Part shown: positions 1-8,566 of the stretch, piece after piece
How the letters are laid out: every line of letters starts with the position of its first letter
Position numbering within the stretch: the first letter of the stretch is position 1
DNA from: Pseudodesulfovibrio portus
GTDB taxonomy: Bacteria > Desulfobacterota > Desulfovibrionia > Desulfovibrionales > Desulfovibrionaceae
Reading direction: 5' to 3'
Length of the DNA stretch: 64,000 nt
Assembly (NCBI RefSeq): GCF_026000375.1
Contig: NZ_AP026708.1
Span: 932,501-996,500, forward strand
Notes under the pieces: model-generated
Database searches by the model: none
Seen by the model: the letters and a program-made list of their open reading frames with translations, nothing else
Told to the model about the DNA's origin: nothing
Made by a program: the position numbers and the translations under genes

Positions 1-221
1 TCGGCGTTGGACTCGCGGCAGGCGCTGACGCACTCGCCGCAGCCGATACATTTGGAAAGGTCGAGCAGCGTCGCCAGCTCGCCGTCCGAAGGCCCGGGGA
101 CGCGCGGCTCGCCAACGGCCGCCGCCGAGGCGGGAATAAGCATCCCGGCCCCGCCCACGCCCATGGCCTTGAGGAAACCACGCCGACTGACGTTCCCGGA
201 CCCCTTCTTCGTTTTACCCAT
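1..221 (-). CDS. Tat-exported 4Fe-4S ferredoxin-like subunit (3' part outside window)
   Basis: Read on the minus strand from an ATG at 221, with a GAGGTGG ribosome site just upstream; only the first 73 residues lie in the window. Residues 12-18 are SRRGFLK, a twin-arginine export signal, followed by a Gly/Ala-rich hydrophobic stretch to about residue 35. Cysteines at 58, 61, 64 and 68 form a CxxCxxCxxxC cluster motif in LDLSKCIGCGECVSAC. Such proteins are usually electron-transfer subunits of periplasmic or membrane-bound redox complexes (HmcB, DsrO or PsrB type). Which complex cannot be told from this fragment. Confidence 0.85.
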   Translation of the reverse strand, partial: MGKTKKGSGNVSRRGFLKAMGVGGAGMLIPASAAAVGEPRVPGPSDGELATLLDLSKCIGCGECVSACRESNA

Positions 222-284
222 GATGGCTGACCACCTCATTGTAAAATGATTTCCGCGTCCGGCCCTTCCCACCGGCGCGCCAAC

Positions 285-301
285 ATACCCTATAGGGGTA
301 T
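285..301. promoter_or_regulatory. Inverted repeat ATACCC-N5-GGGTAT, candidate operator
   Basis: A 6-bp perfect inverted repeat (ATACCC/GGGTAT) around TATAG lies in the divergent spacer between the Tat ferredoxin gene and citrate synthase, about 64 bp upstream of the ferredoxin start. Its G/C-run palindromic form resembles sites bound by CsoR-family repressors, including the persulfide-sensing CstR type. Position and symmetry are seen; the regulator is inferred. Confidence 0.45.
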
Positions 302-437
302 ATTTCGCGTTGTCAAGACCGCCGAAGCCGACGCACCCGGATTACAAGGGAAGTGAAAACAACCTGTACCGACCGGAAAATAGCGGCTTAACCAGTTGGA
401 ATAAATGAACTTGACCATCAACACGCATTCTGCCTGT

Positions 438-466
438 TTGACATATGCCTCGATATCGGTATAAAT
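438..466 (+). promoter_or_regulatory. Sigma-70-type promoter for citrate synthase
   Basis: TTGACA (438-443) and TATAAA (460-465) are separated by 16 bp, a very good match to the housekeeping consensus. The site would give a leader of roughly 150 nt before the citrate synthase start. It stands in the otherwise gene-free stretch 222-623, where nothing else but the 285-301 palindrome was recognised. Confidence 0.6.
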
Positions 467-623
467 ATGCCTTCTGAATTGCCGAGTCCACCCTTCGGTG
501 ACCGCATCTGCCGCATGGACCGGCCGTCACCCGGCGGCCTCCGGCTCCACGCCCCGGACAGAATTTCATTCTGCACCCGCCATGAGCGGGCGACTTGGCA
601 TTTGACTCCAAACGAGGAACGCT

Positions 624-1931
624 ATGCCCATTGACAAAAAATACATCACCGACAAGAATGCCCAGCTCATCATTGAAGGCAAGACCTTCGAGCTGCCCAT
701 CATCATCGGCTCGGAGAACGAGCACGCCGTCGACATCTCCTGCCTGCGCAACGAAACCGGATACATCACCTATGATCCGGGCTACGCCAACACAGGCTCC
801 TGTTCCAGTTCGATCACCTTCGTCGACGGCGAAAACGGCATCCTGCGCTACCGAGGCTACCCCATCGAGGACCTGGCGGCCCACGCGACCTTCATCGAGA
901 CCGCCTACCTGCTCATCTTCGGGGAGCTGCCCACCCGCGCCGAACGCCAGGAACTGCGCGACATCCTGAGCGAGCAGGAGCTGCTCCACGAAGGACTGCG
1001 CCACCACTTCGAGGGCTTCCCGTCCAACGGCCACCCCATGGCCATCCTGTCCGCCGTGGTCAACGCGCTGGGCCCCTATCATCCCGACCTGCTGGAAATC
1101 ACCTCCAAGGAGGACTTCCTGCGCGCGGCCGCCAAGATCATCTCCAAGGTCCGCACCATCGCGGCATGGGCCTTCCGCAAGGCCCAGGGGTTGCCCTTCG
1201 TCTACCCGGACCCGAAGCTCTCCTACTGCCGCAACTTCCTGCACATGATGCACTCCATCCCGTACAAGCAGTTCGAGCCCACCGACGCCCAGGTCCGCGC
1301 CCTGTCGCTCTTTTTCCTGCTGCACGCGGACCACGAGCAGAACTGCTCCTGCTCCACCGTGCGCATGGTGCAGTCCACTGAGGCCAACCTGTTCGCCTCG
1401 GTTTCGGCCGGCATCTGCGCCCTGTGGGGCCGTCTGCATGGCGGCGCCAACGCGGGCGTCATCGAGATGCTGCAGAACATCCACGACGGAGACCTGTCCA
1501 TCCAGGAGTGCCTCGAACGGGTCAAGAAGAAGGAATTCCGTCTCATGGGCTTCGGCCACCGCATCTACAAATCCTTCGACCCGCGCGCCAAGATACTGCG
1601 CCAGGCCGCCCACGACATGCTCGCATCCACGGGCAACGACGATCCCCTGCTGGACATCGCCCTGGAGCTGGCCGACGCGGCCATGAGCGACGAATACTTC
1701 ACTGAGCGCAAGCTCTATCCCAACGTGGACTTCTACTCCGGCATCATCCTGCGCGCGCTGGGCATCCCGGTGAACATGTTCCCGGTGATGTTCGCCATCG
1801 GCCGCATGCCCGGCTGGATCGCCCACTGGAACGAAGCCAACATGGACGAGGCGGGCCGCATCCACCGCCCGCGCCAGATCTACACCGGCAACAAGCCGCG
1901 CAAGTACATCCCGTTGGATTCGCGGCTCTAG
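624..1931 (+). CDS. gltA: Citrate synthase (type II)
   Basis: 435 residues, the normal length for hexameric type II citrate synthases, which condense oxaloacetate and acetyl-CoA in the cytoplasm. Recognisable blocks are RYRGYPIEDLA near residue 75, MGFGHRIYKSFDPRAK near residue 308 (active-site His in GFGHRIY) and the C-terminal ALGIPVNMFPVMFAIGRMPGW. GAGGAA stands 5 nt before the ATG. In an organism of this type the enzyme probably runs the oxidative biosynthetic branch towards 2-oxoglutarate. It has its own promoter-like sequence; the VOC gene follows after 16 nt. Confidence 0.95.
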   Translation: MPIDKKYITDKNAQLIIEGKTFELPIIIGSENEHAVDISCLRNETGYITYDPGYANTGSCSSSITFVDGENGILRYRGYPIEDLAAHATFIETAYLLIFGELPTRAERQELRDILSEQELLHEGLRHHFEGFPSNGHPMAILSAVVNALGPYHPDLLEITSKEDFLRAAAKIISKVRTIAAWAFRKAQGLPFVYPDPKLSYCRNFLHMMHSIPYKQFEPTDAQVRALSLFFLLHADHEQNCSCSTVRMVQSTEANLFASVSAGICALWGRLHGGANAGVIEMLQNIHDGDLSIQECLERVKKKEFRLMGFGHRIYKSFDPRAKILRQAAHDMLASTGNDDPLLDIALELADAAMSDEYFTERKLYPNVDFYSGIILRALGIPVNMFPVMFAIGRMPGWIAHWNEANMDEAGRIHRPRQIYTGNKPRKYIPLDSRL

Positions 1932-1947
1932 GGCGGGCCGAACCGCC

Positions 1948-2349
1948 ATGCCCGTCTATTCCCGTACGCACGGCGTATTCAGTTGGAATGAGTTGATCAC
2001 CTCCGACCTGGATTCGGCCAGGGAGTTCTATGGAAACCTGCTCGGCTGGACCTTCATGGAGTCACAAACGATCCACGGTCAGCCCTATTTCGTAGCCCTC
2101 AAAGACGAAACCCTGATCGCGGGTCTCATGACCAGGGAAGGAAACGTCCCCGACGACACGCCTCTGTGCTGGGACCCCTATATCACCGTGGACGACATTG
2201 ACGAGTCGGCCCGGCGAGTGGCCGAACTCGGCGGGACGGTGGAGCTTCCCCCCACCGACATTCCCAATGTCGGTCGTTTCTGCGTCGTTCGCGATCCCCA
2301 GGGGGTATCGCTGAACCTCGTCGCCTACTTGGACAAAGCCGCGGAATGA
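1948..2349 (+). CDS. VOC (glyoxalase/bleomycin-resistance fold) family protein
   Basis: 133 residues with two betaalphabetabetabeta-like halves typical of the vicinal oxygen chelate superfamily: an N-terminal FSWNELITSDLDSAREFYGNLLGW block and a C-terminal GRFCVVRDPQGVSLNLVAY block. Similar stand-alone proteins are often annotated as glyoxalase-like or 27 kDa-antigen-like, with unknown substrates. The ribosome site is weak (GGGCGGG far upstream), so it may depend on citrate synthase transcription. Its stop codon overlaps the next ATG (ATGA), so it is translationally coupled to the NAD kinase. The substrate cannot be inferred. Confidence 0.85.
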   Translation: MPVYSRTHGVFSWNELITSDLDSAREFYGNLLGWTFMESQTIHGQPYFVALKDETLIAGLMTREGNVPDDTPLCWDPYITVDDIDESARRVAELGGTVELPPTDIPNVGRFCVVRDPQGVSLNLVAYLDKAAE

Positions 2350-3119
2350 GCAGCGCAATAAAACAAATCGCCTGCGTGGCGTCCGATACGGAACAGGCGC
2401 GGGAAGGGCTCGCCCTTCTCGCCGAACGGTATCCGCTTGCGGACATCGAAGAGGCCGACGCCCTGGTGGTGCTCGGCGGCGACGGGTTCATGCTCCAGGC
2501 CGTGCACGACCACATGGATGCCGGGCTGCCCTTTTACGGCATGAACCGGGGCACCATCGGCTTCCTGCTCAACCGGTTCGATCCGGACAACCTGCTCCGA
2601 CGCCTCAACGCGGCCCAGCGCCACACCCTGAACCCGCTGGTCATGACCGCCACCGACGTGGACGGCCGGACCTCCTCGGCCCTGGCCTTCAACGAGGTGG
2701 CGCTGTTGCGCTACTCCCAGCAGTCCGCCAACATCCGGGTGCTCATCAACGGCAGGCAGCGGCTGGACCGGCTGATCTGCGACGGCATCATGGTGGCCAC
2801 CCCGGCGGGTTCGACGGCCTACAACCTGTCCGCCCGGGGACCGATCATCCCCATGGGCTCCAACGTCCTCGCCCTGACTCCGGTCAGCCCGTTCCGCCCC
2901 CGGCGGTGGCAGGGCGCGCTCCTGCCCCACTCGGCGGTGGTCGAGTTCGAAATCCTCGACGCGGACCGCCGTCCCGTGGGCGCGGCTGCCGACTCCTTCG
3001 AGGTCCGCGACGTCCGCCGCGTCAGGGTGGTCGAGGACCACTCAAGGCCCGCACACATCCTGTTCGACCCCGACCATTCCCTGGAGGAACGGATATTCAA
3101 CGAGCAATTCGTGCATTAG
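2346..3119 (+). CDS. nadK: NAD kinase, copy 1
   Basis: 257 residues. It phosphorylates NAD to NADP with ATP or polyphosphate. The diagnostic GGDG motif is in VVLGGDGFMLQ near residue 45, the NE motif in AFNEVALLR, and the glycine-rich NAD site in TPAGSTAYNLSARGPIIP. The N-terminus is short, as in many delta-proteobacterial NadK proteins. A close paralogue lies at 13057-13830 with near-identical blocks along the whole length, so the organism carries two NAD kinases within about 10 kb. The ATGA overlap with the VOC gene suggests one transcript. Confidence 0.92.
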   Translation: MSSAIKQIACVASDTEQAREGLALLAERYPLADIEEADALVVLGGDGFMLQAVHDHMDAGLPFYGMNRGTIGFLLNRFDPDNLLRRLNAAQRHTLNPLVMTATDVDGRTSSALAFNEVALLRYSQQSANIRVLINGRQRLDRLICDGIMVATPAGSTAYNLSARGPIIPMGSNVLALTPVSPFRPRRWQGALLPHSAVVEFEILDADRRPVGAAADSFEVRDVRRVRVVEDHSRPAHILFDPDHSLEERIFNEQFVH

Positions 3120-3135
3120 GGCGACCAAGCAATCA

Positions 3136-3163
3136 TTGTACAATTCGGGCAGAAAGGTATACT
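3136..3163 (+). promoter_or_regulatory. Sigma-70-type promoter for the DEAD-box helicase
   Basis: TTGTAC (3136-3141), a 16-bp spacer and TATACT (3158-3163). The implied leader of about 80 nt before the ATG at 3250 is long, as is common for RNA helicase genes controlled through their 5' leader, but no defined leader structure was found. Confidence 0.5.
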
Positions 3164-3249
3164 GTGCCCCGATTTCAACACAAATTTCATATTCCGGCCC
3201 CACTTAATCATTCATCCGGCCGGGATGCACACATTCATCACAGGTAGAC

Positions 3250-5022
3250 ATGGAAAACGACACCAAAAACACTGAACACGAGGAAACCCAGGCCGAGACC
3301 GGCCTGCCGGCGATCACCATCGACACGCTGCCCGGCAGCATGCGCCAGGCATGTGAACGGGCCGGTTGGGACAAGCTCATGCCGGTCCAGGAGCGGGCGA
3401 TGCCGTATCTGCTCAAGGGCCAGGACGTCATGGTCCAGGCGCGTACCGGCTCCGGCAAGACCGGCGCCTTCGTGCTCCCGCTGATCGAAAAACTCGACCC
3501 GCGCAGCTCCAAGTGCCAGGCCCTGGTCATGGTCCCCACCCGGGAACTCGCCCAGCAGGTGGCGCAGGATGCCCTCACCCTGGCAGGCGACGACTCCATC
3601 AAGGTGGTCTCCGTCTACGGCGGCGTGGGCTACAAGCAGCAGCTCGACGCCTTCCGCGACGGCGTCCAGCTGGTGGTCGGCACCCCCGGCCGCATCCTGG
3701 ACCACCTCATGCGCCGCAACCTGGTGCTCGACGACCTCAAGGTCCTCATCTTCGACGAGGCGGACCGCATGCTGTCCGTGGGCTTCTATCCGGACATGGT
3801 GGAAGTGAAGCGGTACCTGCCGCGCAAACTGGCCGGCTCGTTCATGTTCTCGGCCACCTTCCCCCCGAGCGTGCTGCGACTGGCCGAAGAGTTCATGTAC
3901 CAGCCCAAATTCCTGAGCCTCTCCTCCGACGAGAACGACATCTCGGCCATTGCCCACCAGTTCGTGGAGGTCCCGGCCATGGGCAAGGAGCGCAAGCTCA
4001 TCAAGCTCATCGAGTTGGAGAACCCGTCGTCCGCCCTCATTTTCTGCAACACCAAACGCAACGTGGAATTCACCGCCGCCCTGCTCTCCCAGTTCGGGTT
4101 CGACGCCGAGGGACTGACCTCGGACCTCAACCAGAACAAGCGCGAAAAGCTCATGGCCCAGGCCAAGGAGGGCAAGCTCCGCTTCCTGGTGGCCACGGAC
4201 GTCGCCGCACGCGGCATCGATATCCCGGAACTCTCCCACGTGTTCATGATGGAACCGCCCGAGGACCCGGAGTCCTACGTGCACCGCGCGGGCCGCACCG
4301 GTCGCGCCGGAGCCTCCGGCACGGCCATCACCATGGTGGACGTCATCCAGAAGATGGAACTGGAACGCATCGCCGCCCGGTTCAAGATCAGCTTCGAGGA
4401 GATCAAGGACCCGACCGACGAGGACGTGACCGCCATCATCGAGGAACGGATGACCGCCATCCTGGAGAAACAGTTCCGCAAGCTGACCAACATCCAGAAG
4501 GAGCGCGTGGCCCGGTTCCTGCCCCTGGCCCGAAAATACGGCGAGGACCAGGACACCCTGGCCCTGGTCGCCATGCTCCTGGACGAGATTTACCAGCCCA
4601 CCCTGCACGGCAAGCCCGCCGAACCCGAATCCAAGCCCGACTCCAAACGCCGGGAACACACTTCCGGCGACCGCAAGCCCGACCGCAAGGCCCGCGAACC
4701 CAGGGACTCCAGGCCAGCGCGCGAACCTCGCGAACCCAGGGAGCCCAAGGCCCCTCGTGAGCCGCGTGAGCCCAGGGAGGCCAAACCGGCACGCGAACCG
4801 CGCGAACCCCGGGAACCCCGCGCGGCCAAGCCCCCCAGGGAACCCCGTGAGCCTCGCGAGCCGAGGGAGCCGAGGGACAGACGCAGCGAGCCGAAGCCGG
4901 AAACCAAGCCGGAAGCCAAGCTCGCCCGCGAGCCCCGCGACGAGCAGGCCAAGCAGGACGGCGACAAGCCCAGGCCCCGCCCCAGGCGGCGCAGGCGGCG
5001 CAGGAAGCCCTCCGGCAGCTAG
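3250..5022 (+). CDS. DEAD-box ATP-dependent RNA helicase with Arg/Glu/Pro repeat tail
   Basis: 590 residues. The core (about 1-380) has every helicase landmark: ARTGSGKT (Walker A, about 64-71), PTRELA, DEAD in IFDEADRML (about 169-172), SAT in FMFSATFP (about 201-203) and HRAGRTGRAG (about 344-353). After a helical linker the last ~130 residues are a low-complexity tail built from REPREP-like units, ending in an Arg-rich stretch (PRRRRRRRK). Such tails bind RNA non-specifically in RhlE/CsdA-type helicases used in ribosome assembly or cold adaptation. The tail repeats are visible in DNA as recurrent cgcgaacc/gagccc units at about 4680-4890. RhlE versus CsdA assignment is not secure. Confidence 0.93.
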   Translation: MENDTKNTEHEETQAETGLPAITIDTLPGSMRQACERAGWDKLMPVQERAMPYLLKGQDVMVQARTGSGKTGAFVLPLIEKLDPRSSKCQALVMVPTRELAQQVAQDALTLAGDDSIKVVSVYGGVGYKQQLDAFRDGVQLVVGTPGRILDHLMRRNLVLDDLKVLIFDEADRMLSVGFYPDMVEVKRYLPRKLAGSFMFSATFPPSVLRLAEEFMYQPKFLSLSSDENDISAIAHQFVEVPAMGKERKLIKLIELENPSSALIFCNTKRNVEFTAALLSQFGFDAEGLTSDLNQNKREKLMAQAKEGKLRFLVATDVAARGIDIPELSHVFMMEPPEDPESYVHRAGRTGRAGASGTAITMVDVIQKMELERIAARFKISFEEIKDPTDEDVTAIIEERMTAILEKQFRKLTNIQKERVARFLPLARKYGEDQDTLALVAMLLDEIYQPTLHGKPAEPESKPDSKRREHTSGDRKPDRKAREPRDSRPAREPREPREPKAPREPREPREAKPAREPREPREPRAAKPPREPREPREPREPRDRRSEPKPETKPEAKLAREPRDEQAKQDGDKPRPRPRRRRRRRKPSGS

Positions 5023-5025
5023 GCA

Positions 5026-5823
5026 GTGGCCGCAAACACACTGATTCTCGGATTGGCCGCAGGTTACCATCATGGTGACGTGCGGCCGTTTCTTCTTTCC
5101 CTTGAGCGCACCGGGTACGCGGGCCGGACCGTCCTGTTCGTGTCCGACACCACCAGGGACCTCGACAGGATGCGCGCCCAAGGGGCCGGGATCATCCCCC
5201 TCCACAGGCCCGCGCATCTCGAAGACGTCCCGTACAACGGGCTGCGCTATTTCCTGTACCGGGATTATCTCAACGCGGCCCCGCACACCTTTTCGCGCAT
5301 CCTCATAACCGACGTGCGCGACGTGCTCTTCCAACGCGATCCCTTCGACTTCCCGTGGCCGGACGGCCTGAACTGCGTGCTGGAAGACCGTGGGGCCACC
5401 GTGGGCTCCTGCCCGTTCAACGCCCACTGGGTCCGGGAACACCTTGGGGCCGACGCACTCGCGGCCATCGCCGACAAGCCCGTGTCCTGCTCCGGCACCA
5501 CCGTGGCCGACCAGGCATCCATGCTCCGCTACCTGGACCGGATGACCGCCCTGCTCGACCCGCCCACCACCGGCGAACGCATGGCAGGGTACGACCAGGG
5601 CATCCACAACCATCTCATCCACACCGGGAAGGTCAAGGCCACCCTGCACGACAACACGGGCCCGGTCCTCACCCTGGCCCAGACCCGGGGCGAACCCCGC
5701 CTGGATGCGGCGGGGCGTATCCTCAACGAGGCCGGGGAACCGGCGCACCTCGTCCACCAGTACGACCGCAAGCCAGAGCTGTTCAAACGGATACGGGACG
5801 AATTGGCCACGCCCAGCTCCTGA
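5026..5823 (+). CDS. Putative glycosyltransferase-like protein (unassigned family)
   Basis: 265 residues from a GTG start only 3 nt after the helicase stop, so probably co-transcribed. There is no good ribosome site, hence the exact start is uncertain. The N-terminus TLILGLAAGYHHGDVRPFLLSL followed by RTVLFVSDTT, and the acidic ITDVRDVLFQRDPF block near residue 90-105, resemble the Rossmann-like and D-x-D-like parts of GT-A fold glycosyltransferases (proteins that start with a 'thing-in-hand' report of where a residue is transferred). No signal peptide or membrane segment is seen. I do not recognise a specific family or substrate; the glycosyltransferase call is tentative. Confidence 0.6.
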   Translation: MAANTLILGLAAGYHHGDVRPFLLSLERTGYAGRTVLFVSDTTRDLDRMRAQGAGIIPLHRPAHLEDVPYNGLRYFLYRDYLNAAPHTFSRILITDVRDVLFQRDPFDFPWPDGLNCVLEDRGATVGSCPFNAHWVREHLGADALAAIADKPVSCSGTTVADQASMLRYLDRMTALLDPPTTGERMAGYDQGIHNHLIHTGKVKATLHDNTGPVLTLAQTRGEPRLDAAGRILNEAGEPAHLVHQYDRKPELFKRIRDELATPSS

Positions 5824-6491
5824 GAACCGCTCTCATCATCTCTCTTTATTTTTCTCCCGAAAAAAGCGGAATCTTGTGGGCTCGAACCCATGACACGTGC
5901 AGCAAGCGTTCAAAGGATTGAGCCGCCCGCCGGGCGCGGTTGTTCCCGCCGTTCAAATGTCCTCCTCATGCCCGAAAAAGAAGCACCGAATACGACTGTT
6001 TCAGCGAAGTGAACCGCGAAAAACGCTCTCTTTTATCAAGCCTAAAAGCGCCTTGAAGAACACTAATTTAGATCATTCTTTGACAGGGGCAATAACTTTC
6101 GTTAGTCTTATCTCGATTTGGCGATCAAAAAGCTATCCGACGTTACTTTTTCCAAATGCATATTTCTGTCAACAAAAGAAGATACTACTTTCTTTTCGTT
6201 ACATTGATTACAATTTAATAACAGTAAAATAGACTGTAATTACTATTGTAACATTATTTTTTTACATTAAATTTACGTTTTACAACAACACAATAATGCA
6301 GTTACCCACAAAGTGCCACATCCGATCCGAAAACTCGCCCGTCCACGGCGAGCCGCGGGTCACCCGCCCCTGTGGGCTGCGTGATCGCGTCCCCCTTCGC
6401 TAGCTCCCCCGCCTCTCTCACCAATTTCGTTTCTTACCGCTCCCTTCCAGTGAATGGATTGGAGTCTGTCGTCACATATATCGGAGAAATA
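5824..6491. other. Gene-free, partly AT-rich spacer before proVWX
   Basis: About 670 nt with no convincing gene. At 5876-5894 there is a tRNA T-arm-like fragment (minus-strand reading ATGGGTTCGAGCCCA) that cannot be folded into a complete tRNA. From about 6040 to 6300 the sequence is strikingly AT-rich compared with its surroundings, with repeated gttacat/attgtaac-like words around 6198-6255. The proVWX promoter and its osmotic control element probably lie here, but no single promoter match was convincing. Confidence 0.5.
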
Positions 6492-7712
6492 ATGGGTACC
6501 ATCCGCGTCGAAAACCTGTACAAAATATTCGGGAACAAACCCCGGAAGGCCTTGGGAATGCTCAAGGAAGGACATGACAAGCAGTCCGTCCTCGACTCCA
6601 CCGGCATGACCGTCGGCGTCAACAATGCGTCCTTCACCATCCAGTCCGGCGAAATCTTCGTCATCATGGGGCTGTCCGGATCGGGCAAGTCCACCATCGT
6701 CCGGCTGCTCAACCGTCTCATCGAGCCCACGGCGGGCCGCGTCATCGTTGACGGCCATGACGTCACGGCCATGAGCAGCGACGAGCTGGTCAAGTTCCGG
6801 CTGTTCAACATGAGCATGGTCTTCCAGTCTTTCGCCCTCATGCCCCACCTGACCGTGCTGGACAACGCGGCCTTCGGGCTGGAACTGGCCGGCGAAGACA
6901 AGGAAAAGCGCCATGAGCGGGCGCGCGAGGCCCTGGCCCAGGTCGGGCTTGCCGGATGGGAAGACCAGTATCCGGACCAACTCAGCGGCGGCATGCAGCA
7001 ACGCGTCGGCCTGGCGCGTGGCCTGGCCGTGGACCCGGAAATCCTGCTCATGGACGAGGCGTTCTCCGCACTCGACCCGCTCATCCGCACAGAAATGCAG
7101 GATGAACTGCTGAAACTCCAGGAAGAGCAGCAGCGGACCATCGTCTTCATCTCCCACGACCTGGACGAGGCCCTGCGAATCGGCGACCGCATCGCCATCA
7201 TGGAAGGCGGCAACGTGGTCCAGGTGGGCACGCCCGACGAAATCCTGCAGAACCCGGCCAACGACTATGTTCGGGCCTTTTTCCGAGGCGTGGACCCGAC
7301 CAACGTCATCAGCGCCGGAGACATCGTGCGCGACTCCCACCCGACCATCGTGGTCACCAAGAAAGGCAGCCTGCGCGCGGCCCACGAGATCCTCAGCGGC
7401 AGCGAGCGGGAGCATGGATATGCCCTCGACGCCAAGCACCGCTTCCTGGGCATCATTTCTTCCGAGGGCGTCCGGGACGCCATCGAGGAAGGACTGCCCG
7501 ACAAAACGCTCAGCGAGGTGTTCCTCGAAGATGGCGAACCCGTGAATTTCGACGAATCCATGCAGGACATCCTGCCCATGGTCGCATCCAGCCCCTGGCC
7601 CGTGCCGGTGGTTGACGCCAACGGCGTCTACAAGGGCGTGGTCTCAAAAAACCGGTTCCTGCGCACACTCCAACGCACCGAAGAAACCATAAACGGCGAA
7701 GGAGACATATAG
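6492..7712 (+). CDS. proV: Glycine betaine/proline ABC transporter, ATP-binding subunit
   Basis: 406 residues from the ATG at 6492, preceded by GGAG; an in-frame upstream extension exists but lacks a ribosome site and has no family match. Contains Walker A GLSGSGKST (about 60-68), the ABC signature LSGGMQQR (about 163-170), Walker B ILLMDEAFSALDP, and the ProV-type phrase LNRLIEPTAGRVIVDG. The C-terminal ~130 residues are tandem CBS domains (HEILSGSEREHGYALDAKHRFLGI region), used in OpuA/ProU systems for ionic-strength sensing. Energises betaine import with ProW and ProX, 3 and 22 nt spaced downstream. A complete ProU set fits a marine or brackish habitat. Confidence 0.95.
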   Translation: MGTIRVENLYKIFGNKPRKALGMLKEGHDKQSVLDSTGMTVGVNNASFTIQSGEIFVIMGLSGSGKSTIVRLLNRLIEPTAGRVIVDGHDVTAMSSDELVKFRLFNMSMVFQSFALMPHLTVLDNAAFGLELAGEDKEKRHERAREALAQVGLAGWEDQYPDQLSGGMQQRVGLARGLAVDPEILLMDEAFSALDPLIRTEMQDELLKLQEEQQRTIVFISHDLDEALRIGDRIAIMEGGNVVQVGTPDEILQNPANDYVRAFFRGVDPTNVISAGDIVRDSHPTIVVTKKGSLRAAHEILSGSEREHGYALDAKHRFLGIISSEGVRDAIEEGLPDKTLSEVFLEDGEPVNFDESMQDILPMVASSPWPVPVVDANGVYKGVVSKNRFLRTLQRTEETINGEGDI

Positions 7713-7714
7713 CC

Positions 7715-8545
7715 ATGTTCGACGAAGTACTTATCCCCCTCGACCGATGGGTTTCGGTTTTTATCGAGTGGCTGGTGGATAACCACCGAGAGGTCTTCCA
7801 GACCATGAAGTGGCCCGTGGAAAAGATGCTCAACGGCTTCGAGCAGGGGCTGAACGCCGTGCACCCGGCCATCATCATCGCGGTGATCTGCCTGGCCGCA
7901 TGGAAATTCTCCGGCAAACGGCTGGCCGTTTTCTCCCTGGCCTCCACCGTCGTGGTCGGCTTGCTCGGCCTGTGGGAGGACACCATGATCACCCTGGCCA
8001 TGGTCCTGTCCTCGGTCATCATCTGCACCCTGCTGGGGGTTCCGCTCGGCATCATGGCCGGACGCAGCGACCGCTTCGAGGCGGGATTGCGACCGGTGCT
8101 CGACGCCATGCAGACCACCCCGGCCTTCGTCTACCTCGTGCCCATCGTCATGCTTTTTTCCGTGGGCAACGTGGCCGGCGTGCTGGCGACCATCATCTTC
8201 GCCCTGCCGCCCATCATCAGGCTGACCAGCCTGGGCATACGCGGAGTGCATCCCGAACTGGTGGAAGCGGCCCAGGCCTTCGGGGCCACCCGCTGGCAGG
8301 TGCTGACCAAGGTCCAGATTCCCCTGGCCATGCCCACCATCCTGGCCGGGCTCAACCAGACCATCATGATGGCCCTGTCCATGGTCGTCATCGCCGCGCT
8401 CATCGGCGCGGGGGGACTCGGCTCCCCCGTCATCCTCGGCTTGAACACCCTGGACATCGGGCGGGCGGTCGTCGGCGGCGTGGGCATCGTGCTCATGGCC
8501 ATCGTCCTGGACCGCATCACCCAGTCCATGGCTAAAAGAAAATAA
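7715..8545 (+). CDS. proW: Glycine betaine/proline ABC transporter, permease
   Basis: 276 residues with about six membrane segments. The N-terminal part (to about residue 95) carries an extra hydrophobic segment pair, as in ProW/OpuAB. The EAA loop is GVHPELVEAAQAFGATRWQVLTKVQIPLAMPTILAGL, typical of ABC importer permeases, where it docks on ProV. The gene begins 3 nt after proV with ribosome site GGAG in ggaggagacatatagcc, and is followed by proX. Inner-membrane pore of the ProU system. Confidence 0.95.
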   Translation: MFDEVLIPLDRWVSVFIEWLVDNHREVFQTMKWPVEKMLNGFEQGLNAVHPAIIIAVICLAAWKFSGKRLAVFSLASTVVVGLLGLWEDTMITLAMVLSSVIICTLLGVPLGIMAGRSDRFEAGLRPVLDAMQTTPAFVYLVPIVMLFSVGNVAGVLATIIFALPPIIRLTSLGIRGVHPELVEAAQAFGATRWQVLTKVQIPLAMPTILAGLNQTIMMALSMVVIAALIGAGGLGSPVILGLNTLDIGRAVVGGVGIVLMAIVLDRITQSMAKRK

Positions 8546-8566
8546 ACAAGAATCCTAGGAGGTTAC

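Noticed and set aside
4680-4900. Short-period DNA repeats as CRISPR or minisatellite
   Set aside because: They are in-frame codons for Arg/Glu/Pro units in the helicase tail, without spacer-repeat structure. No CRISPR array was seen in the window.
3238-5757. 839-codon minus-strand frame opposite the DEAD-box helicase
   Set aside because: Antisense to a gene with all helicase motifs. Its repetitive protein mirrors the REP tail.
5860-5950. Possible tRNA on the minus strand
   Set aside because: Only a T-arm-like piece is present; the acceptor and anticodon arms cannot be paired. Kept only as a low-interest scar.
5897-6232. 111-codon open frame in the AT-rich spacer
   Set aside because: No ribosome site, no family resemblance, crosses a sharp change in base composition.
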